DNA of 64,000 bases from contig OZ022503.1 of the NCBI GenBank assembly GCA_963989385.1, positions 65,446,123-65,510,122 of the forward strand, in the 5' to 3' direction. The notes under the pieces were generated by a model, which worked only from the letters and a program-made list of their open reading frames with translations, ran no database searches and was not told the DNA's origin. How positions within the stretch are numbered: position 1 is the first letter of the stretch; each line of letters starts with the position of its first letter. A program made the translations under genes and the position numbers. This DNA comes from Ctena decussata (taxonomy: Eukaryota; Mollusca; Bivalvia; Lucinida; Lucinidae). This document shows, piece by piece, positions 11,301 to 21,582 of this stretch.

Positions 11301-11770
11301 AAGTTTCCTGAAAATATCTCAAACACTTTCAAAGGAACGAAGCAGACAAGATTGCCATACTAAAAATTACAGAGTGGCATAATTCAGCAAAAATGTAGGT
11401 AGAGTTAAGGTCCATGTTCTCTTCACATTGTCTGATAATGCCTTACATTTGTTTAGTGTTTCTTGAAATATCTCAAATGGTTTCAGCGTTATGGAGCGGA
11501 CACGATTTCCGCACTATAAATTACAAAGGGGCATAATTCAGTAAAAATGTAGGCAGAGCTACGGTTCTTGTTCTTTGCGCATTGCTTGATGAAGCTTTCA
11601 CATGTGTACCAAGTTTCGTGAAAATATCTCAAATAGTTTCAGAGTTATGGAACAAACACGAAATCATGACGGATGGACGGATGAATGCACAGACAGACAG
11701 ACGGACGGACGAGCAAGGTAATTACTATATTGCCTCAACAATTACTATATTGCCTCAACAGACTTCGTCT
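8340..11770. repeat. ~150-bp tandem array split by an inserted element
   Basis: Units with ACAAAGGGGCATAATTC, TTATATTTGTACCAAGTTT and GAAAATATCTC recur at about 8340-8756 and 10857-11660. The array ends in a GGACGGACGAGC microsatellite and a duplicated AATTACTATATTGCCTCAAC. The block 8757-10853 is an insertion (next entry). Confidence 0.8.
8757..10856. mobile_element. TIR element with tandem cores inserted in the array
   Basis: Left end TAGCTCACCTGAG (about 8775) is matched by CTCAGGTGAGCTA at 10841-10853, and also by an internal right end at about 9201-9213. Both right ends follow a GGACGGACC or GGACGACGGACC tract and ACCAAGCCTATACTATA. Between them lie about five ~140-bp units (9223-9880, CACTGTGACCTTGACC) and four ~177-bp units (9890-10600, GGCCCGGACAACATTTTCC). 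There is no coding potential. The short forward ORFs here are products of the tandem units. Confidence 0.75.
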
Positions 11771-11910
11771 GGAGGGGCCCTAATAAGCAACAAGCTTTGT
11801 TTCCAATTCTAAAACTTTGGATGTTGTACTGTATATACACAGTGTGGAAAACAAAGCTCTTTTCAAACTTGACCTGTCATTACGCTTACTACGTTATAGT
11901 ATAAAACTAA

Positions 11911-12925
11911 AAGCATCGAAAACGACTGCGTAATTTCCCGCCACTGCAGTCCTTCAAAGATTCTTTTCTTTTTTCATCATTTCATACATGTATATAGCTC
12001 CGGGACAGGAATGGAAAAACTCCTTATGATAAAATTTTAACCATCATTGGCAGCTTTTATTGTTCTGACAATATGTTGTCTATTTCATAAAAATCCTGTT
12101 CAATTCTGAATTTATACTGATTTTTCTCAATCTGATACAGGTATATAGCCTGTGATAAGGGCAGTTAATCCCTGGGGATAAAATTTTATCAGAACAGGTT
12201 GCTCATATTTTTTGATAATCTGCTGCAAGTTTCAGGAAAATCCTTTTCAATTCTGTATTTAGAATTAATCATGATTTTATACATGTTTTTCCCCATGGCA
12301 GTGGCAGATAACCTAGTTGGACTTAACTTTGGTTGTATAAAAAGTATTCTTACTTTCATCTTTTCTGTGAGATTTCATAAAGATATACCAAAACTCTTAT
12401 TTTATATACATTTTATTCATGATTTTATACATGTATATAGTCCAATGCCAGGAACAGATAACCCCTGTGGACAAAATTTCGACCATGCCAGGAAGCTCAT
12501 ATTGTTTCAACAGTTTGTTGCAAGTGTCAGGAGAATCCCTCTCAGCCCTGATTTTATATAGACTTTTTCGTGTTTTTTTGTACATGTATATAGCCAAGGG
12601 GCAGGGGCAGATAACAAAATTCTGCTTGTAACAGAAAGCTTATATTATTTCAATCATTTCTATGAAATTTCATGAAGATATTTCAAAGTGTAAAGGAATT
12701 ACAGACCAAAAACCACTTTTGAGAAATTGGCAAGGGCAATAACTCTGTCAGAAGATATCGAAAGTTGCCCATTAACAATCCCAATCTAGACATTTCATAG
12801 ACCAATGCACATGCCAAGTTTGAAGAAAATTTGTCAAAAAGTACTCAAGTTATCGAACGGCAACGAAAGTCTCTCGGACAGACGTACGTACAGCGGACGG
12901 ACGGACGGACGGGTGTATCACAAAC
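11911..12925. mobile_element. Tandem-core element, ACCCCGCCACT family, copy 1
   Basis: The start resembles 32847 (AAGCATCG, AACGACTGCGT, CCCGCCACTGCA). It contains about four ~160-bp units with ATTTTATACATGTATATAG and GGGCAGGGGCAGATAACC, then AAGTTATCGAACGG and a GGACGGACGGACGG microsatellite. The right terminal hairpin is degraded here. Confidence 0.65.
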
Positions 12926-12959
12926 CTGAACTATTATCTAACATAAGTCCAAATATCAA

Positions 12960-13475
12960 TAACAACTGAGTCATTGCACTGTAAAATTTTGTCGTTCAGA
13001 AACATAAAACTTTAAACAAAATCTTTAAGACAAAATTCTCTAAGTTAATGACATTGACTTCAAGGTCATCCAGTGGGGTAAATATAGAGTGTTTTGTAAA
13101 AACTCAAAAGAGTGTCTAACATGAGTTCAAGTGTAAACTAAATCTATGCCAAGCATTATGAATCAGTATGCAACTACAAAACTTTAATAAAGACCAAAAT
13201 TACCTAAGTCCATGACCTGGACATAAGGGTCACTAAGCGGGGTTGGGGTAGTAGTCTGTAAAACTTCGGACTAATATCTGACTACAGTGCACACCTCAAA
13301 AGAATCCAGCCATTGGTTCAGGAGATATGGGTCTTTAAACGAATGATTCATGAAAAACTGTAAGAGTGGTTGCGCACACAAGGTACCTAGCGTTAAGGAA
13401 GCACGGAAACACGGAAAGCCGAAAGCTATGTTCCCTTGCTTTTCTTCGAATGGCGTGGACAATAAAAATAGCGTA
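12960..13475. repeat. Degenerate tandem units with terminal motif
   Basis: Two to three diverged ~130-bp units (AGTCCATGACCTGGACA and relatives) are followed by TTGCGCACACAAGGTACC and TTTCTTCGAATGGCG. The same ending occurs at 28930-29042. No exon is seen; overlapping short ORFs on both strands are incidental. Confidence 0.5.
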
Positions 13476-13607
13476 TCTCATAACCAAGTTATCCTCCATG
13501 TGGCACACAATATCAAAACGAAGTCATTTCAATGCCAAGTCATTTTGACAATGTGTGCCCGCGGGGTTGTGCTTTTATAAGGGAAAATACGGCATATTAA
13601 TACTTAC

Positions 13608-13791
13608 CCTTTACCCGGATGAACTGCAATGGCTTTTAAATCTGCGTAATATGGGAGACCCACCACCCTCAGATCAATGTAGGTCCGATGAGGTGTTATT
13701 ATACCAATATGGTGGTTATATGTGGTTACAATGTAGTAGATATTTCCAGTAGTATAATCTAGAGCAAATCTGTTGGCGCTCGAATATGGGT
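13608..13791 (-). CDS. LRP-like gene, propeller 2 exon
   Basis: A 184-bp exon with acceptor CTTTTTTCAG before 13791 and donor AAAGG|GTAAGT; phases 1 in, 2 out. The peptide reads DPYSSANRFALDYTTGNIYY, then IVTTYNHHIGIITPH and LKAIAVHPGKG. FALDYTTGNIYY is a standard inter-blade strand followed by a YWTD-position YYIV, and IAVHPGKG leads into the next blade. An earlier GT (CCGG|GTAAAG, 9 bp upstream of the chosen donor) would leave in phase 1 and break frame with exon 7581, so the second donor is chosen. Confidence 0.9.
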
Positions 13792-14215
13792 CTGAAAAAA
13801 GAAACATGTAAAAACAGAGTCCAGAGTCAAACTATAATATTATGGAAAGCAGGTACCCTCCTCCGACACCCACACCTTCCCCCGTCCTCATCCGTGAAAT
13901 CTATATCCCAATGTTCTTGCAATTATATGGTAATAGGATGGAAAAGAGGGGTCTTGATTAAATCTCAATCCCATTGTTCCTGGACTTACATACTTATGAG
14001 ATAGAATACTGGAATATGTATCGAATCTATATCCCACTATTCCTGCACCCAAATAGTAATAAAATGGAAAGGGGCAGTATCAATTAAATCAATACCTCAT
14101 TGTTCTTGCACTTACATAGTAGTAAGGAGGAATGGTAGAGTATCGATTAAATCTATATTAAACTACTCCTGCACTCACATAGTAATAAGATGGAAAGTGA
14201 GGTAACTATTAAGTA

Positions 14216-14872
14216 TATTTATCATATGACGTCGCTGTTATTCAGTGGATAATGCCATGTCATAAAAATCGTATGACCACACGTGTAATAACACTTTGGC
14301 GCGTACACGTAACGTCATTGACAACGTCCATGTCAACAATGCTTTTCTTGTTGAAATAATGTCTAGTTTGAAGGCGTTAAAATCCCATTATAAAGGGTCA
14401 GATGATAATTAGAATCTAACACTCGTGGTCATTTCATATGAAATTTATGAAACGAGCCAAAGGCTCGTTTCATAAATTTCATATGAAATGAACACTCGTG
14501 TAAGATCATCTATTTATCATACGACGTCGCATCTGAGAGTGTAATAAAGCCATGCATTAAAATCGATAATCCACTAGTGGATTAAATATGCAAATTACGT
14601 CGTAACCTTATACGCTGGCGTCCATCAAAACGCGGCCGCGTTTTCTAATGGCGAAATCGTGACGTTTTAATGCAACATTTGCTTATAAAATGCAATTTTA
14701 GTGTCATATGATAAATAGAATCTTGCATTCGTGCTCCTGTAATATTGAATGTATTAAACTCATTAGGGAAACCGATAAGATGCTCGGCATAGCCTCGCAT
14801 CTTATTATCTTTTTCCCCAACTCATTTAATAAATTCAAGAATACATGAGAACTCGTGTAAGATCCTCTATAT
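14216..14872 (+). repeat. Alternating hairpin-module array B-A
   Basis: Unit B (14216-14515) abuts unit A (14516-14872) without spacer. Both start TTATCATATGACGTCGC (or TTATCATACGACG) and end GTAAGATC(A/C)TCTAT. B carries the hairpin TTTCATATGAAATTTATGAA with apex AGCCAAAGGCT; A carries the GATAAGATGC hairpin. Non-coding. Confidence 0.85.
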
Positions 14873-15279
14873 CCCACTGTTCCCACATCTACTTAGTGAT
14901 CTATATCCAACCGTTCATGCACTTACATGAAAATAAGATAGAATGGTAGGGTATTGATTATATTTATACCTCACTGTTCCTGCAGTTACATAGTAATAAG
15001 ATGGAATAATGGGGTATCAAAGCTAATCAGATCTGGTTCATGATTTGCTAAAACGGCTGGAAAAATATCCACCGTGAACTAGTAAAAGTAGAAATCTCGC
15101 CCTCACCAGCTAAATCTAACCCTCTGAGTCGGAAATGCAACTAGAGACTCATCAAGCCCTGATTGAAATTCCAGCCCCTCATGTGCGATTTCCCTCTGAA
15201 ACATGAACACTCAATATGGATTTTAATATTTTCTCTACAACGAGCAGTTAGCCTTTGCGAGTAGCAAATCAATTAATTA

Positions 15280-15514
15280 GCAACGACACGACAAAACCAA
15301 CAAAGTAAGATGTGCACCCAGCGAAAACTCAGATCCGCCTTGGCATCCACACGGTCTGGCCAAAGTCTTCGATGTCCGCATGGAGCTAGCTTTGACCCTT
15401 AGCTACCCTTTAAGTGCATGGCAAAGACTTTGATCAGACTTGGCGGATGCCCAAGCTGATCTGAATCTTAGCTGGGCGCACATGCTACTTTGTTGGTTTT
15501 TATGTGTCGCAGCT
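15280..15514. repeat. M1 near-palindromic element, copy 3
   Basis: From CAACGACACGACAAAACC to TATGTGTCGCAGCTC, with the usual CCTTAGCTACCCTTTAAG centre. Confidence 0.85.
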
Positions 15515-15825
15515 CATTTTTTAATCAGAGTGGTCTGCCCTAGATATGTATCCATGACCTTAACGTAAATGGACACACCTTATGTTTTCCTTGCCATTTT
15601 ACCGAGGGAAACAACTTTTGTGACTTCCTCTTTCCTCCCATGACCTCTTCCAAAATGGGTCTACTCTTAAAGGAAATAATTTGGTCCTAAGGGAGGGAAT
15701 TCTATATTTTAAGAGCCGACCTGCATTGTGAAGGGAAGCAAAAAGAAACTGACAGATCAGCCTCCGCTGAAAGTGTACCCATTCGCCCTAATAAAAATAA
15801 TTGAGCTATGTCAAGCTTGTCATTT

Positions 15826-16002
15826 ACTCAGACAGTCTGATCAAAGTCTTCGCTGTCGGCATGAAGGTAGCTAGACCCTCAGCTTGCCTTTACGCGCACA
15901 GCAAAGACCCTGATCAGACTGGGCGGATGCCCAGGCTGAACTGAGTCTTCGCTGGGCGCAAATGCATATGCCACATTGTTCGTCTTGTCGTGTCGCTGCT
16001 TA
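15826..16002. repeat. M1 element, 5'-truncated copy 4 beside a donor site
   Basis: Right three quarters of M1, ending TTGTCGTGTCGCTGCT. It stops 28 bp from the 5' splice site of exon 16264-16031, so it lies just inside the intron. Confidence 0.8.
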
Positions 16003-16030
16003 AATAAATACGGTGTTTTAGAAATCTTAC

Positions 16031-16264
16031 CCAATTCTACAAAAATGTCAGACGATTCCCCATCAAGTTTTGTGGCGTATACATCATTAGAACCATCCAG
16101 AGTATACATAACAAGATCAGTAAGTGGGTTATACAACAGAGCTCTTGGAGTTCCAGCCGGATCAAGGTTGATAGCATGGAATTGTTCAGTTATCAAATCA
16201 ACCTGGTTTATTTGATCATGTGTCCAGTCAGTTACCAGAAGAAAATCGATATCCGTTTTCACAT
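16031..16264 (-). CDS. LRP-like gene, first blades of propeller 2
   Basis: A 234-bp exon, the longest in the model; acceptor TCTAAACAG before 16264, donor TTGG|GTAAGA; phase 1 at both ends. The peptide begins VKTDIDFLLVTDWTHDQINQ and goes on TEQFHAINLDPAGTPRALLY, then LVMYTLDGSNDVYATKLDG. DFLLVTDW is the first propeller strand after an EGF module. NQVDL and YATKLDG are the strand and turn typical of LDL-receptor class B. G+AT across the junction gives Asp after the EGF Cys-Lys-Ser. The donor is followed by AAATTTCTAAAACACCG and then an M1 repeat. Confidence 0.9.
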
Positions 16265-16628
16265 CTGTTTAGAGAGAGAGAGAAAGAAACATTGAAACAA
16301 ACGTTACTCTTTGACCCACGTAAAGGTCCAAATAAGGGCCGGGCTTTGAAGAACTTAGGGATATGTTTTCTTGATACTCAATACAATATATAAGACGGCA
16401 TTAAATAACTCGAGAAGAATTATTTGCTTGAGAAACTCTATAGTTTCTGTTGAAAGAACTTCAATTTGTAATGTCACTGAAAACTGGCACAGCATAACAC
16501 ACACTGTTTGCCATGTTCTGATACAAATGACGTCAAAGCTCTGTTACCATAGCATGTGGCTCTTAACATATTTTGTTTTCAATGTTGTTTCTATAAAAAT
16601 GCCCTAGTCCGATCGAATTGAATATCAT

Positions 16629-16844
16629 TTAACCCTTAATGCGCCAAAAAGCAGACGACAAAATTTACATCTGCAGAATTTCAAAAAAAATTCTCGTCCG
16701 AGCGATATCATATTGAGAATTCGAACACTGTAGGGCAAACAGTGTAGATTCAGATGAGGTGGCTCATTATGAGCCACTTCATCTGGATCTACACTGTTTG
16801 CAAATTCAACATTTTTTCATTTTTTGGCGCTTTTTAAGGGTTAA
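16629..16844. mobile_element. piggyBac-like MITE carrying an H1 hairpin
   Basis: Ends TTAACCCTTAATGCGCC and GGCGCTTTTTAAGGGTTAA are inverted, with TTAA at both extremes as in piggyBac target duplications. An H1 hairpin (16735-16801) is nested within. About 216 bp, non-coding. Confidence 0.65.
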
Positions 16845-16849
16845 ACACA

Positions 16850-17470
16850 ACTTGGTTCGACGGAGAGAGTCTGTAGTAGTTTTCGGAAAATACTGTCCGT
16901 GTGGATCGGAGGCTAGCGATGCAATGACAAGATTCTAATATCTGCCGGCAGTTTATATTTCTCATTAATTTATAAAAATGCTGGATGTGGGCCGTTCTGA
17001 CTGGCCGACTAAGATGATTTTCGTTAATACACGTCTAGGGCAAGAGATTGTGCGCTTACTCGTTCGGGTGTTCCATTCTCTACGGTGTTTAGTATGACCC
17101 TTACGCGAGAACGGTTCTGCTTGTCTGAATATCTACGGTCGGGCCGAGAGCAAGCATGCAGCATTTACTTAATTCATTTACTAAGCTCGTAAAATTTTTA
17201 TATGGCCAGAGTGCAGATGAAGCAGAGTATTTTATAACAACTGCTGGTGGGCGACCAGTGGTGGCCTTTTTTGGTTACACTTGTTTACCTTGTAACCGAC
17301 AAATTGTGTTTAGTGATTCTAGATTTTGACTAAATAAACTAGGGGTCACTGTCGGTATAATTGTGATTTATTTTTTGAAATAGTCAGTTTGGACTAGCTG
17401 TCAAAATATATTTTTCGCGAGAAATAAAATCCCATAATTATCATCAAATACTCGAAAGAGGGTTTATGCC
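16850..17470. other. Intron, no feature recognised
   Basis: Mixed-composition intronic sequence between exons 17855-17721 and 16264-16031. No exon-like reading frame with splice sites and no clear repeat family was found. Confidence 0.4.
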
Positions 17471-17472
17471 GG

Positions 17473-17562
<90 letters not shown>
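17473..17562. repeat. Compound microsatellite (ATA)n-(GATA)n
   Basis: About 17 copies of ATA/AAT run directly into about 9 copies of GATA. It produces a spurious Ile-rich and Tyr-Leu-Ser-Ile reading frame on the minus strand. Confidence 0.98.
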
Positions 17563-17720
17563 CTCCCTCTTTCCGATTGCTGTGATATTATAGAAGGAAA
17601 CCTTCTTTCCATAAAATAAGAAGGAGCCTTTATTAGAGGGAGGCGGGGTGGACTTTTTTGGCTAACCATAACTGAAGTTATTTTCTTATGACGTGATTCA
17701 TTTAATTAAAAAATTCATAC

Positions 17721-17855
17721 CTGATTTGCAACTGAGTAAATCATCTTCAAGTGTGAACCCGTATGAACAGTCACATCGTTTCTGCATAAGGCCATTCCCG
17801 TCATGTGTAGTCAAACACAGCTGTTGACAATTTCCATTATCATGTTTGCAGAAAC
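17721..17855 (-). CDS. LRP-like gene, EGF-like exon 1
   Basis: A 135-bp exon, acceptor TTCTTTTACAG before 17855 and donor G|GTATGA; phase 1 at both ends. The peptide (S)FCKHDNGNCQQLCLTT continues LMQKRCDCSYGFTLEDD and ends SCKS. Six cysteines in EGF order (FC, NC, LC, RC, DC, SC), with the NGNCQQLC and CDCSYGF patterns typical of the EGF that closes an LRP propeller. It joins the last blade of propeller 1 (23073-22905, A+GT gives Ser) to propeller 2. Confidence 0.92.
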
Positions 17856-17904
17856 CTGTAAAAGAATGATTAACGCCAATGCACAAAACTTTGAAATCCC
17901 GTCT

Positions 17905-17950
17905 CACCAACGTCGATTCAACGTCTTGACGTTGAATCGACGTTGATGCG
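17905..17950. repeat. Short ACGTCGATTCAACGT hairpin
   Basis: AACGTCGATTCAACGTC is followed after TTG by its inverse GACGTTGAATCGACGTT. Confidence 0.8.
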
Positions 17951-18210
17951 ACGCGATTTCAAGATGGTGTTACCGCATGGTTTACTCCCTTGTCATATTT
18001 TCTCAAATATTTATGTGGTATCTCCGAAAGTGGCCACCTGACACTCAGGAGAACACTGTTTGCCGAAAGTAACTTTTTAAGTAAGACAGCATTATTAGAA
18101 TCGCTAACCGCATTAGATAGAGCTGACTTGCCTTCACAAAATGTTTGATAAATATACAGCAAGGATATGTCAGTAAAAATGGCCAATGTCGAATCTGGAT
18201 GATAGACTTC

Positions 18211-18435
18211 AAGGGCGTAGCTACCTATACGGCAAATACGCAAGTGCGTATTGAAATTTTGTCAAAATTGACAAAATTTCAAAACGCACCTGCATATTTG
18301 CATGCTGAAAATTTATAAATTAGACAAGATTTCAATACCAATTACCAAAGTGGCTGAAATACTAGCTTTCCCTTCAAGAAGTAGAGAATAATACATGGTT
18401 GTGCGTATTATGAAATTGCCCCTAGTTACGCCCCT
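18211..18435. repeat. MITE-like element, GGGCGTA ends
   Basis: Left AGGGCGTAGCTA and right TAGTTACGCCCCT are inverted. An internal hairpin GAAATTTTGTCAAAATTG faces GACAAAATTTC. A diverged direct copy of the interior is at 57735-57955. Confidence 0.65.
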
Positions 18436-18585
18436 GGACTGGTAAACTGTGTGGTATTTATTGCACTGGAGCTAAGACATAACAGTTCAGGAGCGTATAC
18501 ATTGCCATTCAGCTGCAGCCAGATTCCACCAGGCTCAATGGTTGGCAATGAAAATAAAAATGGGCCACGAAATAAAATAAATCGA

Positions 18586-21314
18586 ATAGGAGATAACGGG
18601 AATCCCCGCAGTGACGTCATCGGATGATCACGTGGGTAGCTTGGTTGGCAAAAGATTAGCCAGCGGACAGTGTTTTTCTATAGGATAGTCTGAAGTGTAA
18701 TCACTAAAATGCGTAAAATAAGTGCGAATAAATAGCTACTGATTTAAAACAATTGGAAACTAGAAATGTTTTTCAGAGAAAAACTGATGTCCCCCCACCA
18801 GCCCATTTCCCATCCCCTCTAATGGATAAAAAGCCTGAACAAGTAAAATATCTAGATAAGTTTGGAGAAAATCCATCCACTGGTTCTTAAGCTATCCTAC
18901 ATAGATGACTATGACCTTGAAAATGAGGTCAAGGTCACCAAAATCAAATCACCTCTTAAACTTGTCCAAATGATGTATCCATGCAAGTTTAGTGAAATTC
19001 CATCCATTGGTTCAGGAGATATAGTGGGTACAAAAAAATGTCATGTAAGTCCTCCAGTGACCTTGAATATGAGATCAAGGTCACCAAAATCTAATCAGCT
19101 CTTAATTTTGTCGCAATGATGTATCCCTGAAAGTTTGGAGAAATTTCATTTGTTGGTTCAGGAGATATAGTGGTTACAAGAAATTGTCATCTAAGTCCTC
19201 AAATGACCTTGAAAATAAGGTCAAGGTCACCAAAATCTGGAAACCTCTTAACTATTCCCAATGATGTATCCATGCAAGTTTGGTGAAATTCCATCCATTG
19301 GTTCAAGAGATATCACTGGTACAAGAAATTTTCATCTAAGTTCTCCAGTGACCTTGAAAATGAGGTCAAGGTCACCAAAACCTAATCACCTCTTAAACTT
19401 GTCCCAATAATGTATCTTTGCCAGTTTGGTGAAATTCCATCCATTGGTTCAAGAGATATAGTGGATACAAGAAATTGTCATTTATGTCCTCCAGTGACCT
19501 TGAAAATAAGGTCAAGGTCACCAAATCTAATCAGCTCTTAAACTTGTCCCAATAATGTATCAATGCAAGTTTGGTGAAATTCCATCCATTGGTTCAAGAG
19601 ATATCACTGGTACAAGAAATTGTCATCTATGTCCTCCAGTGACCTTGAAAATAAGGTCAAGGTCACCAAAATCTAATCAGCTCTTAAACTTGTCCCAATA
19701 ATGTATCCATGCAAGTCTGGTGAAATTCCATCAATTGGTTCAAGAGATATTGCGCATACAAGAAATTGTCATCTATGTCCTCCAGTGACCTTGAAAATGA
19801 GGTCAAGGTCACCAAAATCTAATCAGCTCTTAAACTTGTCCCAATAATGTATCCATGCAAGTTTGGTGAAGTTCCATTCATTTGTTCAAGAGATATCGCG
19901 CATACAAGAAATCTGTCACAGGGACGCCGACGCTGACGCCGACGCCCGGGATCCGCACTGAAAACAATATGTCCCCCCTCACCTTTGGTGGGGGGACATA
20001 ATAAGGTCTTAGTCACCTGTCATATGAAAAAGAAATCATTTAATTGAATTCATCTAGTAAAACGCGTGTTTGGATAAACCCATTAACGTAACCGGACTTT
20101 TTTTCTCAATAACTACGACTGAAAAAATATTAACAGAATAAAATGAAAATACTGCAGATCAGTATTTTAATCTTTTCTACTATAAATTGTATTTATTAGT
20201 ATAAATAGGATAAGACGAAGAAAAAAATAGAATATTATATCTAAGAGAACTTAAGCGGAATTACTGTAAAATGTCGATCGGATTTTGGGACAAGAAAATT
20301 GAAAATAAAAATAATAATAATATATATCGATGGTTGCGATTTCTTAAAATTCTGTGGACAATAAAGAAAGAAAGAAAAATAAATAAAATAGAGGAAGCCA
20401 TACGTTTGTGCTAACGGATAATTAGCTGCACTCGGCGCACAGTTTATTTTATGTACATGTTTATTTCAAATTGTCACCACAGGACACCCGCGGCGTGTTT
20501 TGAACTATAATAAGACGTCCTTGATCAAAGGATCCACTAAAGACCGCGAATATACTATTATACAATAGGAAACAAACATTTTCAATTCAGAAAATTAACA
20601 AAGGATACAGACTCAGATACTTTTTATTAGAGTATCTATGATAAAAAGTATATAATTGTATTTTGTGAATACGAGATCTAACAAGTTAAGAACAGTTTAA
20701 TGCTAACAAAAATTCGATGATAAAATTGAATTTCGCATTTCATCTCGTTTCAGTGTATCCTAAAACAAGTAAATGCCACCTAACATATTGATTTTATAAC
20801 AGTTTATAAAATTCTATAATAGAGCTAAGCCAACAGTACTTTTTGGAAGTTACATGAAGTTCGAAAGCTTGAACTAAGAAATATAAAAGAAAAAGATATG
20901 CATCTAGTCATTCATCAACGATTCACTGCCATTTATTCAGTCATTCATTCATTTAATGGTTTGTTTGTCCGTTCGTTCATTCGTTGTATTTTTCGTTTCC
21001 CCTTTTACACGCAACATCATCTAGACTTTATAAATTTGCGCAATGAACATTTGTGATATAAAGGAAAAACAAAATACATTTTTGAAGCATCTTAGCACGC
21101 AAATAACTCATGAAATTCAATTTCATTAAAGAAAATGTAAGCCTTACATATTATCTGTCTAAAACATTAACATTTTGCTGTTTTAAATTAATAATTTACA
21201 GAAAAACAATCACGCGTATTAACTATATATAATGCTGTATCATCCTTTCTGCCAACCAGACTCGGGGACTCCCCCAGGTATCGTATCAGTGACGTCACGC
21301 TTTTATCTCCTATA
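18586..21314 (+). mobile_element. 1.5-kb non-autonomous DNA element, copy 1 (interrupted)
   Basis: Ends ATAGGAGATAA and TTATCTCCTAT, each followed inwards by a GTGACGTCA motif. The reverse complement of 55632-57129 aligns along its whole length, apart from a 1.2-kb insertion at 18787-19999. The interior is AT-rich and has no ORF of note. Confidence 0.8.
18787..19999. mobile_element. Tandem-core TIR element inside the 1.5-kb element
   Basis: Perfect 14-bp inverted ends ATGTCCCCCCACCA / TGGTGGGGGGACAT. The right end also folds as a small hairpin (19969-19999). The core holds eight ~146-bp units (CATCCATTGGTTCA at 18873, 19001, 19147, 19292, 19438, 19583, 19729, 19875; GTGACCTTGAAAATGAGGTC in each). 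It is followed by GACGCCGACGCTGACGCC. Sequence across the insertion in copy 2 of the host element supports transposition. Confidence 0.85.
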
Positions 21315-21414
21315 GCTGGGTAAGTCAGTGGAAAGTGTTTATAATTAGCATATTGACACCTAATTCAGGGGGTGAGGAATGACTCTCCTACCAAATTTAT
21401 TCAGATATAAGACA

Positions 21415-21490
21415 AAGGGTTTCCCCTTCCAAAACAATCCAGAAACCGTCTTATAAGACGGATCTAGATTTTTGGAATAGAAAAGCCTAT
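21415..21490. repeat. CCTTCCAAAACAATCC hairpin repeat
   Basis: CCGTCTTATAAGACGG is a perfect 16-bp palindrome flanked by TTCCAAAACAATCC and ATCTAGATTTTTGGAA. A related, longer repeat is at 23165-23340. Confidence 0.6.
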
Positions 21491-21582
21491 CTGGTAGTCG
21501 AATTATACAGGACTGATTTCCATATTTTAGATAGTTTTGGACAGAGGGAGAGAAGATCCCGTCTTCTAGTCGAATAAATACT

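Noticed and set aside
12199..12631. Three overlapping ORFs on both strands
   Set aside because: All are readings of ~160-bp tandem units of the ACCCCGCCACT-family element.
17394..17669. Minus-strand frame with poly-Ile and repeated Tyr-Leu-Ser-Ile
   Set aside because: Translation of the (ATA)n-(GATA)n microsatellite.
18858..19915. Regular 146-bp spacing resembling a CRISPR array
   Set aside because: Whole units are tandemly repeated with no unique spacers, inside a TIR-bounded eukaryotic element.
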